64,000 nt of DNA from Stenotrophomonas rhizophila (GTDB lineage Bacteria; Pseudomonadota; Gammaproteobacteria; Xanthomonadales; Xanthomonadaceae). Positions 8,664-15,975 of this stretch are shown piece after piece (the stretch's first letter is position 1; each line of letters starts with the position of its first letter). The translations under genes and the position numbers were made by a program. A model generated the notes under the pieces. The model saw nothing but the letters and a program-made list of their open reading frames with translations, ran no database searches and was not told the DNA's origin. The stretch is taken from contig NZ_VDQT01000002.1 in NCBI RefSeq assembly GCF_007667275.1, forward strand, positions 496,001 through 560,000, written 5' to 3'.

Positions 8664-8677
8664 GCGGGGTGGCTTTT
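8647..8677 (+). terminator. Rho-independent terminator of the tmRNA gene
   Basis: An 11-bp perfect stem (8647-8657 with 8662-8672) capped by a GCAA tetraloop and followed by CTTTT. It ends the tmRNA transcript and separates it from the antitoxin-like gene. Confidence 0.9.
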
Positions 8678-8707
8678 CTGCTCCAAGACTGAGCTGCAGT
8701 TGATGTG

Positions 8708-8992
8708 ATGAACAAGCACGGAAACGCCGAAATGCCTGACTACGAAAATCCGGAGTGGTCGGATGCTGACTTCAAGCGCGCAGTGACGTTGGATGACCTG
8801 CCGGAGCCATTGCAGAAATCGTTGCGTCGCCGCCCCAAGGCCATGGAGACCAAAGAGCGGATAACGATCCGGCTCTCAGCGGACGTACTGGAAGCATTCC
8901 GCGGAACTGGCGCGGGCTGGCAGACCAGGGTCGACGCAGTGCTGCAAGACTGGGTGATTGCACATAAAGGCAGCGGTGGCGCGAAGGCGTAG
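8708..8992 (+). CDS. BrnA-type antitoxin (orphan)
   Basis: 94-aa protein matching the BrnA antitoxin family of BrnT/BrnA type II toxin-antitoxin systems. It has the N-terminal NPEWSDADFKRA motif and a C-terminal ribbon-helix-helix ITIRLSADVLEAFRGTGAGW followed by QTRVDAVLQDW. BrnA binds BrnT and represses the operon. In typical loci brnT lies directly upstream; here the upstream neighbour is the tmRNA terminator, and no BrnT-like frame is visible on either side. It may therefore be a solitary antitoxin or regulator. Internal ATG 8732 is an alternative start with GGAA upstream. The gene lies inside the interval bracketed by the 47-bp repeats. Confidence 0.8.
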   Translation: MNKHGNAEMPDYENPEWSDADFKRAVTLDDLPEPLQKSLRRRPKAMETKERITIRLSADVLEAFRGTGAGWQTRVDAVLQDWVIAHKGSGGAKA

Positions 8993-9005
8993 GTTGTCTG
9001 AACAC

Positions 9006-9027
9006 GGGGTGCCAGTGCTGGCACCCC
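9006..9027. other. Perfect hairpin after the brnA-like gene
   Basis: A 10-bp perfect inverted repeat (GGGGTGCCAG and CTGGCACCCC) with a 2-nt loop, 13 bp after the stop. There is no T-run, so it may be a weak transcript end or a REP-like element rather than a true terminator. Confidence 0.45.
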
Positions 9028-9045
9028 AGGCCGTGGTCAGCCCTG

Positions 9046-9105
9046 TCAGAACTTCCACCGCCGCCCACGCGCAGTAGAACCCCGCCGTCGAGCCCGTACA
9101 TTCGT
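9046..9105 (-). pseudogene. Remnant of a TonB-dependent receptor C-terminus
   Basis: Read on the minus strand, this stretch resembles the last codons of the intact receptor at 13187-15793. The intact protein ends YGFNGGFYYARVGWKF and a stop. Here TAC GGG CTC GAC GGC GGG is followed by an inserted G, after which the shifted frame gives FYCA and, with further changes, GGAAGTTCTGA. About 45 of 55 bases match the intact gene's end. Only this tail is present, so it is a gene fragment. It lies inside the 47-bp repeat interval. Confidence 0.6.
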
Positions 9106-9138
9106 TGTAATCAGGGAACCTGATCGCCGCCTGGGTCG

Positions 9139-9185
9139 CGCAGGCGCACGTGACTACCGAACGCGTATCTACCCCACCGGCAACG
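9139..9185 (+). repeat. Direct repeat copy B (degenerate tmRNA-end copy)
   Basis: 41 of 47 positions match 8617-8663, in the same orientation. The stem half that would complete the tmRNA terminator is missing, so this copy cannot terminate. It ends 4 bp before the stop codon of the exported-protein gene at 9189. Confidence 0.85.
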
Positions 9186-9188
9186 TCG

Positions 9189-10175
9189 TCAGCCGCCCGA
9201 GCCGCAGTCCGCGCCCGTCATGCTGATGCTCACCTGCGGGGCGGGACACCCCATTGCACCGATGCGAATGCTGTCGCCGATGCCCATGCAGCTGGACCCG
9301 ATGTAGTTGGCCTGGCTGAAGCGCACACCGGCACCCATTGGAACGCCGGGGCAGCGGGCCTCGAAGCTGACGTTGCAACCGAGTTTCGCTGGCCGGGACG
9401 ACTGCAGGTAAAGCACGTCCTTGCCGCCGCCAATGCACGTCGTGGCGTGCCCTCCGAAACTGCTGCGCAGGCTCTGCTCGGACTGGCGGAGCGCTTGCAG
9501 CCGCGCCGCCTCGGTGCCGCGCCCGGCCTCGGCGGCCGCGTTCCTGCTGGCTTGATGCTGAGGCGTTGTTGGTGGGCGACCCGGCGCGACTGCTTTGTCA
9601 TTGGCCTGCGCGACGGTCTGCGCCTTCACCTTGGCTGCCGCCAGGCGCTCGCGTTCGGCTGCGACGTCCGCCTGCAGCTGAAGGTTGCGAGCTTGCGTCA
9701 CTACTCCCGGCACGGCAACCGTCAACTGGGTAGCACTACGCTGGCGAGCAGCCAACGCCTGGGCCTCGCGCGCACGCTGTTCCCGCTCCCGGTCGGCGGC
9801 CTCTGCATGCTTGCGGATGCGGTCAAGATTGGCCTGCATGGCGGCCTGCTCCGCGTCTTTCTTTGCCATTTCATCCCGGAACACGCCCACGCCGTGAGCG
9901 AGGATGTCGGCGAAGCCCGGCGTGGGTGCCGCAGGCAGCACGCCCTCGTCGTAGTACTCATCCTCATCCTCATCCTCCTTGTGTGCCTGGAGCCGGGCCT
10001 GGCGACGCGCGACCGCTGCGCGCGCCTCCTCATCGACGCTGGCCCGCTTGGCCGAGATGCCATCGCGCAGCGCCTGCATCTCCTGCGCGCTCAGCGGTCG
10101 CGGGGTACCTTGACCATGCACTGGCAGCGGCACAAGCAGCAGCGGGAAGCCGGCCAGAAGCAGAAACATACGCAT
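9189..10175 (-). CDS. Exported protein of unknown function with coiled coil and Cys-rich C-terminus
   Basis: 328 aa. A signal peptide (MRMFLLLAGFPLLLVPLPVHG) starts at 10175, preceded by AGGAG with 8-nt spacing. The middle (about 55-210) is Ala/Arg/Glu/Gln-rich and looks like a long coiled coil, with an acidic patch EDEDEDEYY near residue 75. The last 90 residues contain six cysteines in a beta-rich domain (CIGGGKDVLYLQ, LGCNVSFEARC, SCMGIGDSIRIG), probably disulfide-bonded in the periplasm. It is the last gene of a three-gene exported-protein operon, 11 bp after the preceding stop. No family recognised. Confidence 0.7.
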   Translation of the reverse strand: MRMFLLLAGFPLLLVPLPVHGQGTPRPLSAQEMQALRDGISAKRASVDEEARAAVARRQARLQAHKEDEDEDEYYDEGVLPAAPTPGFADILAHGVGVFRDEMAKKDAEQAAMQANLDRIRKHAEAADREREQRAREAQALAARQRSATQLTVAVPGVVTQARNLQLQADVAAERERLAAAKVKAQTVAQANDKAVAPGRPPTTPQHQASRNAAAEAGRGTEAARLQALRQSEQSLRSSFGGHATTCIGGGKDVLYLQSSRPAKLGCNVSFEARCPGVPMGAGVRFSQANYIGSSCMGIGDSIRIGAMGCPAPQVSISMTGADCGSGG

Positions 10176-10186
10176 GCGGAGTTCTC

Positions 10187-10795
10187 CTAGAAGCCGGTCG
10201 TCGAGGCGGGTTCGCAGCTCATCTTGAGGAATTTCATGGCGTACTCGATACGGTCGGCCAGGTCCGCGTCCTGCGTCGACATCCGGAAAGCCGCCGTGGG
10301 GCCGTTGCTGCCGTTCATGCGAAACGAGGCCGACGTAACATACCAAGTCGATACGGAGTTGACGCCGACGCTCCTGATGATCGACGAATTGCCCCAGTCC
10401 AGGAACTGCGGGGTGCTGAACACGCCAGGGAAAGGCGGCAAGGGGCTCTCCTGCGGGTTGTAGAACACGCCGCTGCTCTCGAGCAATATGCGCGAGAAGT
10501 CGAGTCCGCGAATTGTGGTTACGCAGGGGTTGCTGTTGCCCGTCGCATCGCGGTCGTCGAGCTGAGCCACTTTGATCAGCAGCAACGCAGTCGAACCATC
10601 CATGAGGCGTGTCTGTCCCGCCGTGGCCAACCAGGTTCCTATTGTCTTGGATTTATCCTCGAAGAGCTCGCGCAGGAAGCTTTGTGCGCCCTGTGCCGTC
10701 TGTGCCGTCTGTGCCGTCTGCCCGAGGGCGCTGTCGACTGACAGAGAGAGGACGACGGTCAAGGCAATGGCTGCAACAGGACGACGAACGATCAT
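10187..10795 (-). CDS. Exported protein of unknown function
   Basis: 202 aa with a signal peptide (MIVRRPVAAIALTVVLSLS, likely cleaved after ALG). It is followed at once by a TAQ triplet repeated three times, encoded by a 9-bp DNA repeat at 10692-10718. The remainder is a soluble domain with a few cysteines and no recognised motif. The ATG at 10795 has GGAG about 10 nt upstream; longer readings would bury the signal peptide. Middle gene of the operon: 47 bp after the lipoprotein stop and 11 bp before the next start. Confidence 0.68.
   Translation of the reverse strand: MIVRRPVAAIALTVVLSLSVDSALGQTAQTAQTAQGAQSFLRELFEDKSKTIGTWLATAGQTRLMDGSTALLLIKVAQLDDRDATGNSNPCVTTIRGLDFSRILLESSGVFYNPQESPLPPFPGVFSTPQFLDWGNSSIIRSVGVNSVSTWYVTSASFRMNGSNGPTAAFRMSTQDADLADRIEYAMKFLKMSCEPASTTGF
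10692..10718. repeat. 9-bp tandem repeat, three copies, in coding sequence
   Basis: TGTGCCGTC three times in a row (plus strand), encoding the TAQ repeat just after the predicted signal peptide of the gene at 10187-10795. The unit is a multiple of three, so copy-number change would alter length without shifting the frame. Confidence 0.85.
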
Positions 10796-10842
10796 CTTTG
10801 AGACACTCCAATTGGCAACGTGGCGGGAAACGATGGCGGGCG

Positions 10843-11784
10843 TCATGGCGTCGATGCACCGGCCCTGTTCCCGAAAATCCGGGTACGGATGATATTGAGC
10901 ACGCCGTTGCAACTCCTTTCGGCGAGGGATCCCAGAAAGTCCGATAGCGAGGAAATGCTCGTCTTGAAGTGGGTGATCACGCTGCCGGTGGGATCCTTGG
11001 CGGTGAAGGTGCCGATCACCAGGCCTACCGCGGGATACTCAGCGATCAGGGCAGCCGCGCCCATGGCGATCAAGACTGGTGAAACCACCCGCACCGTCTT
11101 CCCCACCGTGTCGCAGGCCGAGCTGCTGGACGCACTGACGCCCACGGCTGGAGCCTGCACGGGGTGTTGCAGTTCCGTTGATGCCAGCGCGAGCGCGCTC
11201 TGCCACTTCTCCACCAATCCGTCGAGCTCAGTTTCGCCCAACGTGGAGGTATCCAGCGCAAGGAAGGGTGTCGCGCCTGCGTCGCCAGACGGGAAGAGGA
11301 CGACGAACATGGCACCGCTGGTCGCAATTCCCAGCTTGGCCTTCCAGGTTCGTGCGCGCTTGAAGTCGTAGATGCTGAGCAGATACGCGCAGTCTTCAAG
11401 GCGGGATGCGTCTGGCGCCTGGGTGGTGAGTGGCATGCGGGTTACGATGAGGTTCGGGTCGACCAGTGATTCCGCCAGCACCGCGCCGGTGGGTGGAATG
11501 CGCAGGAATGCATCGCAGATCCTGGCATTGACCTTCGACCCTTCGTCCAGCAACAGCATTGCTGTGGGCACCGGTTCCAGAACGGTGTCCGGGCCGGCAA
11601 AGCTGCGCGTGAGCCGGTAGCCGGTCAGGCCGGACGGTGTGGCCGTGATCGGCTCGTACGCGGAAGGCGCAGGCGCCGGTGCAACCGGCATGGCGCGATG
11701 CGTCGCGCACCCGTTGAGAAACGCCACCGCAATAAACAGCATCAGCAGCCGCACCATCGGCGGCAATCCATTTGACACCCGCAT
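10843..11784 (-). CDS. Lipoprotein of unknown function
   Basis: 313 aa, first gene of the three-gene exported operon. The N-terminal hydrophobic segment VRLLMLFIAVAFLNGC has a lipobox (LNGC). A Pro/Ala-rich linker follows, then a soluble domain. A second hydrophobic stretch near residues 240-265 (VVSPVLIAMGAAALIAEYPAVG) could be one transmembrane helix or a membrane-attaching hairpin. No known domain recognised. Its presence with two other exported proteins suggests an envelope complex. Confidence 0.7.
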   Translation of the reverse strand: MRVSNGLPPMVRLLMLFIAVAFLNGCATHRAMPVAPAPAPSAYEPITATPSGLTGYRLTRSFAGPDTVLEPVPTAMLLLDEGSKVNARICDAFLRIPPTGAVLAESLVDPNLIVTRMPLTTQAPDASRLEDCAYLLSIYDFKRARTWKAKLGIATSGAMFVVLFPSGDAGATPFLALDTSTLGETELDGLVEKWQSALALASTELQHPVQAPAVGVSASSSSACDTVGKTVRVVSPVLIAMGAAALIAEYPAVGLVIGTFTAKDPTGSVITHFKTSISSLSDFLGSLAERSCNGVLNIIRTRIFGNRAGASTP

Positions 11785-11898
11785 GGCGTGCTCCCCCTGT
11801 AGAGCGCCCTATCGCGGTCCAGTATTTCCAGCGCCGGCGGGGAAACGGCACTCCTGTTTGGGGCTTGACATTGCCGGGGGGCAGCGCAATGTCGGCGT

Positions 11899-13068
11899 TC
11901 AGGCGTCCGCTTCGGGCGACAGCGGTGCCGCAGCCGCCACGGCGCTCAGCAGACGGACCAGCGCCGTCTGGCCGCGCTCGCCGGTCTTGTCATAGATGAC
12001 CTTCAGGCGGGTCTGTGCCGTGGCGGTGGTGACGCCCGAACGGCTGGCCGCCTCGGCCAGGTCCGGGTGCAGGTACAGGGCCTCGGCCAGCACCGCTTCG
12101 GCGGAGGTCAGCGAGAACAGCGTCTGCAGCAGGTCCCTGAAGTTGCGCGTGAGGGACACACCCACCGGCTGCAGGAAGACGACGGCCGTTTCGTTGCTGC
12201 CATCGCCCGCCAACGGGGTAACAGGATGGGCATGGGCGATAAGTGCGCTTCTGCCCTGGCTGTCCACCAGCGTAGCGGTGCCGCCGTAGCGCTGCAGCCT
12301 GCCGCTCTGCTCGACGCCTTTGCAGGCGCGCTGGAGCAGGACCTGCAGCGAACGTGGCTGGAAGGAGGCAACGGGTCGGCGTCGCTGGAGTGCCAGCAGC
12401 GACCCTCTCACGAGCAGCTGCTCGGCAGCGGCATTCATGCGGACGACGCACTGTTCTTTGTCCAGCAGCAGCATGGCGGTGGGCAACCGGTTCACTGCCT
12501 GCTCCAGCGTGCCCACCCGCTGCTGCAGCCAGCTGAGCCGGCGCTGGATCGCGTACGCGTTGACCCAGTGCGGCGTCAGCGCCATCAGCAGCCCTGTTTC
12601 CGATGCGCTGAAGGCTTTGGCGCCCACTTCGCGGCAGATGGACAGGGTGACTGAATTGCGGCCGTCATAGTGTCCCACGGAGGCGACCTGCTGCCCGACG
12701 TCGACCTGCCGGTAGTAGCGGTTGAACGCGTCGGTCTGCTGCATCTCCCGGCGGGGCAGCAGGGTGTCGCTGTCGATCACCTTGCCTGTGGCCAGTTGTG
12801 GAACCACCCGGATGATCCACGGGTCGTCATGCAGGTCGTGCTCTGCCAGCGCAGCATTGAAACGGTCAGCGTCGGCACCATGGATCAGCGCCACATTGCC
12901 CTGTCCGTGATCAACATCGTGGCGGAGTACTGCAACAATATTGGCGCCCGTGGCCTGCGCCAGCAGGCCATTGAAATGCTCCAGCTGGCCGGCTTCAAGC
13001 ACGGAGGCGTACAGGGCTTCCAGCAACGCGTCCGTGGAATGGGCAGCTCCGTTTCCTGGCGCTTTCAT
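11899..13068 (-). CDS. LuxR-family-like regulator with weakly conserved helix-turn-helix
   Basis: 389 aa. The long N-terminal region looks like a sensory (PAS/autoinducer-like) domain, with a middle segment LEQAVNRLPTAMLLLDKEQC typical of PAS domains in this group. The C-terminal 65 residues follow the LuxR HTH layout (SLTSAEAVLAEALYLHPDLA, then GVTTATAQTRLKVIYDKTGE), but the usual glycine and acidic positions differ, so DNA binding is likely rather than certain. ATG 13068 is preferred over GTG 13074 because GGGAG lies about 7 nt upstream. It follows the TonB receptor gene in the same direction with a 118-bp gap and might regulate it. Confidence 0.75.
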   Translation of the reverse strand: MKAPGNGAAHSTDALLEALYASVLEAGQLEHFNGLLAQATGANIVAVLRHDVDHGQGNVALIHGADADRFNAALAEHDLHDDPWIIRVVPQLATGKVIDSDTLLPRREMQQTDAFNRYYRQVDVGQQVASVGHYDGRNSVTLSICREVGAKAFSASETGLLMALTPHWVNAYAIQRRLSWLQQRVGTLEQAVNRLPTAMLLLDKEQCVVRMNAAAEQLLVRGSLLALQRRRPVASFQPRSLQVLLQRACKGVEQSGRLQRYGGTATLVDSQGRSALIAHAHPVTPLAGDGSNETAVVFLQPVGVSLTRNFRDLLQTLFSLTSAEAVLAEALYLHPDLAEAASRSGVTTATAQTRLKVIYDKTGERGQTALVRLLSAVAAAAPLSPEADA

Positions 13069-13145
13069 CGACACGCTCCCTGTCCTTTCCCCTGTTGCGA
13101 GAGTGACCGTGAGTTGCGCTTGCAGTCAAGGATGCCTGCCAGGAA

Positions 13146-13171
13146 CGGCGACGCCCGTCAGGGCGCCGCCG
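13146..13171 (-). other. Hairpin after the TonB receptor gene
   Basis: Arms CGGCGACGCCC and GGGCGCCGCCG around GTCA, 16 bp beyond the receptor stop. No T-run follows, so this is a transcript-stabilising or weak terminating structure at best. Confidence 0.35.
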
Positions 13172-13186
13172 TACCCACCTGCAGTA

Positions 13187-15793
13187 TCAGAACTTCCAAC
13201 CCACCCGCGCATAGTAGAACCCGCCGTTGAAGCCGTAGGGCGAATGCACCGGGTACTCCGCGCCGGCCACGCCGGACCACGGGTTCTTGGACGGTGTGCG
13301 GTCGAACAGGTTCTGCGCGCCCAGGCTGAAGTACAGGCCGGAATCGAACTTCCAGCCCACTTCGGCATCCACGATCAACGCGCTGCCGCCGTAGATCGGC
13401 AGGCCGCCGTCCGCTGCGGAGATCACGCCGCTGTCCAGGTGATCCTCATACCACGAGCTGTAGTAGTTGAAGCGCAGGTTGGCGTTGAAGATCTGGCGCT
13501 GGTGATGGACGCTGAAGTAGCCCTTGGTCTTGGGCAGCGATTTCTCCAGTTTGTACACGCGCGCTTCGTCGATGAAATCCGGGTCGAAGCGGTCGACCTC
13601 GGTCCGGTTCCAGTTGGCGGCCAGCGAGTAAGTAGTGTCGCCCCCGAAGTGGGTGCTCTTGAAGCTGGTGACCAGGTCGACACCGGTTGTGGTGGTATCG
13701 AACGCATTGCCGAAGTAGGTCACCTGCGAGATCGAGGCCGCTTCCGGATTGCCGCCGGCCACCAGCGCCGCGCGTTCTTCCGGGGTGACCGCGAAGCTGG
13801 TGCTCAGCGCGATGCGGTCTTCGACCTTGATCTGGTAACCGTCCAGGGTGATCAGCCAATCGCCTTCGGTCCACACCGCACCCAGCGAGACGTTCTTCGA
13901 TTCTTCCGGGGTCAGCGGCTGGGCGCCCTTGAGCTGGGCGATGGGATTGGTCGGCGGCAGGGTGGCGATGTCTTCCAGCGCGGTGCCACCGAACACGGTG
14001 CTGATCTGGCTGATGTTCGCCTGGCCGGGGGTCGGGGCACGGAAGCCGGTGTTGTAGGCGCCGCGCAGCGCGAAGTTCTCGTTGAAGTCGAAGCGCGCGG
14101 TGACCTTGCCGTTGGTGGTGCTGCCGAACGAATCGAAGTCTTCGAAGCGCAGCGCGCCGGCCAGTAGCAGGCGCTCGGTGACCTGCGCTTCCAGGTCCGC
14201 ATAGGCGGCCCAGTTGCGGCGGTCGAAGGTGCCGGCGGTACGCGTGCTGAAGCCGTTGAAGCCGTTGGAGCCCAACGCGAAGCCCTGTTCGGTCAGCGGC
14301 CCGATCGCGGTCGATGGACCATCGCCGGGACTGATTTCGAAACTCTCTTCGCGCCACTCGGCACCCATGGCCAGGCGCAGCGGCTGGCTGGTGAAGCTGG
14401 TGGCGATATCGCGGCTCACGTCGATGTTGGCGCTCTTCTCGGTCTGCGTGTTGCCGCCGGGGCGGAAGTACAGGCCGGCCGGCTGGTCCGGGCCGAGCGA
14501 GGCATTGACGGTGTTGTAGATGATGAACTCGATATCGTTGCGGCCCCAGGACCCGCTCACGTCCCAGTACCACTCGCCCCAGTTGCCCTTGGCACCGGCG
14601 TAGATGGAGCTGTCTTCCAGCTTGCCGCCGAAGCGCGGGGTGAAACCGCCCGGCAGGCTGGACAGGAAGGTGTAGCAGTTGGCGGGCAGGGCAGCGACCG
14701 CGCCGCTCACCGTGCTGTACGGCAGCAGGTTGCCGCCGCCGTCGCGTAGCGCGATGGTCGGGCAGGCGCCGGCCCCGGTGAGGTTGCCGACCAGCAGCGT
14801 CTCGCCGCCGTCGTTGGAATACACGCCCGAACGCGCGGTGGGATCGCGGAAGTAGAACCCGCCGTCCACATCGCGCTTGGCGTAGTTGCCGAACAGGTAG
14901 AAATCCACGCTGTCGGTGGTGAGGCCAAGGTTGGCGACCAGCTTGAGGTCATCGTCCACCTTCGGCGATCCCCAGACCTGCGCCGGCTCACCGACACCCG
15001 GGTAGCCGGCTGCGATGGCGGCCGCCGCGTCATCGCGCTGCACGCTGCGCGAGGTGTCGTCGACCTTGCGCCACTCGGCGGTCAGCGTGGCGAAGCCGCG
15101 CTCGGTCAGTGGCAGGCCGATCTGCGCCGAGTACTGGGTGGTGAGTCCGTCGCCCTCGTAATACTTGCCGGTGAAGACTTCGGCGGTGCCACCTTCGCGC
15201 AGCTTCTTCAGCCCGAAGTTGATCACCCCCGCGATCGCATCGGAACCGTACTGTGCCGCAGCGCCGTCGCGCAGCACGTCCACCTGCTCCAGCGCGAGCG
15301 AGGGGAACACCGAGAGATCCGGGCCCTGCGAGCCATCGGACAGGCCATGGCCAAGGAACGTGATGACCGCCGCGCGGTGGAAGCGCTTGCCGTTGACCAG
15401 CAGCAGGGTGTTGTCCGGCGGCAACCCGCGCAGGTTGGCCGGGCGGATGAGGCTGGCTGCGTCGTCGATGGGAATGGTGCTGACGTTGAAGGAGGGCACC
15501 AGCACCTTCAGCTGGTCCAACGCGTCGGTCGCGCCCTGGTTGCGGAATTCTTCGCTGCTGATGATGTCGATCGGAACCGCGGAGGAAGAGACAGTACGGG
15601 GCTTGGTGCGGCTGCCCAGAACCGAGACAGTGTCCAGGGTCGATGTCTCAGGTGTTGCCGGCGGGGTGCTGTCCTGGGCCACCGCGATGGAACTGGTGAG
15701 CAGCAGTGCGGCGGCCAGTGCCGCCTTTACTGCAGATGCCAAGGGCGAGATTGCGGTTGGAGCGTGAACACACTTGCCAATGCCGTCGTTCAT
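13187..15793 (-). CDS. TonB-dependent outer-membrane receptor
   Basis: 868 aa. The signal peptide (about residues 22-40, ALAAALLLTSSIAVAQ) comes after an extended N-terminus. The plug domain follows (TVSVLGSRTKPRTVSSSAVP, then PANLRGLPPDNTLLLVNGKR and DAIAGVINFGLK). The 22-strand barrel ends with GGFYYARVGWKF, a classic C-terminal aromatic signature. The barrel carries many Asn/Asp/Tyr-rich extracellular loops typical of Xanthomonadaceae receptors. The ligand is unknown; siderophore or carbohydrate uptake is possible. It is not in an obvious iron or carbohydrate operon; the neighbour downstream is a LuxR-like regulator. A damaged copy of its 3' end lies at 9046-9105. Confidence 0.9.
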   Translation of the reverse strand: MNDGIGKCVHAPTAISPLASAVKAALAAALLLTSSIAVAQDSTPPATPETSTLDTVSVLGSRTKPRTVSSSAVPIDIISSEEFRNQGATDALDQLKVLVPSFNVSTIPIDDAASLIRPANLRGLPPDNTLLLVNGKRFHRAAVITFLGHGLSDGSQGPDLSVFPSLALEQVDVLRDGAAAQYGSDAIAGVINFGLKKLREGGTAEVFTGKYYEGDGLTTQYSAQIGLPLTERGFATLTAEWRKVDDTSRSVQRDDAAAAIAAGYPGVGEPAQVWGSPKVDDDLKLVANLGLTTDSVDFYLFGNYAKRDVDGGFYFRDPTARSGVYSNDGGETLLVGNLTGAGACPTIALRDGGGNLLPYSTVSGAVAALPANCYTFLSSLPGGFTPRFGGKLEDSSIYAGAKGNWGEWYWDVSGSWGRNDIEFIIYNTVNASLGPDQPAGLYFRPGGNTQTEKSANIDVSRDIATSFTSQPLRLAMGAEWREESFEISPGDGPSTAIGPLTEQGFALGSNGFNGFSTRTAGTFDRRNWAAYADLEAQVTERLLLAGALRFEDFDSFGSTTNGKVTARFDFNENFALRGAYNTGFRAPTPGQANISQISTVFGGTALEDIATLPPTNPIAQLKGAQPLTPEESKNVSLGAVWTEGDWLITLDGYQIKVEDRIALSTSFAVTPEERAALVAGGNPEAASISQVTYFGNAFDTTTTGVDLVTSFKSTHFGGDTTYSLAANWNRTEVDRFDPDFIDEARVYKLEKSLPKTKGYFSVHHQRQIFNANLRFNYYSSWYEDHLDSGVISAADGGLPIYGGSALIVDAEVGWKFDSGLYFSLGAQNLFDRTPSKNPWSGVAGAEYPVHSPYGFNGGFYYARVGWKF

Positions 15794-15975
15794 GCATGCA
15801 CCTTGCAGTCGGGTTGTAGGTCGGTGATCTCGTCAGGTCTTCATCGGGTTGGTGCTCCTTGCGTGCCAGAGGGCCTGGTGCGCTGCACAAAGAATTAACA
15901 GAACGTAAACAGTACTGCAACGTATCTTTCGTTTTGACGTCATATCCGAGACACAGGGCACGTTCTGAGGCCGGC

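Larger units (their letters stand above)
8378..8677 (+). ncRNA. ssrA: Circularly permuted (two-piece) tmRNA gene
   Basis: tmRNA rescues stalled ribosomes. Here the 3' (acceptor) part is encoded before the 5' (tag-coding) part. The acceptor piece ends in a T-arm (stems 8416-8420 and 8428-8432, loop TTCGATT) and the acceptor 3' strand with CCA at 8441-8443. After a 30-nt spacer comes GGGGCTG (8474-8480), which pairs over 7 positions with 8433-8439 (one G-U). It is followed by the tmRNA D-loop hallmark TGGTTTCGACG. GGCTGT (8383-8388) pairs with ACAGCC (8514-8519) as helix 2. Permuted tmRNAs are known in Alphaproteobacteria, some cyanobacteria and some Betaproteobacteria. The 5' boundary is approximate. 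Only one copy can be seen here, and a one-piece gene elsewhere cannot be excluded. Confidence 0.85.

Noticed and set aside
9150-10190. 346-codon plus-strand open frame
   Set aside because: Antisense to the exported coiled-coil protein, which has a signal peptide and a ribosome site on the minus strand.
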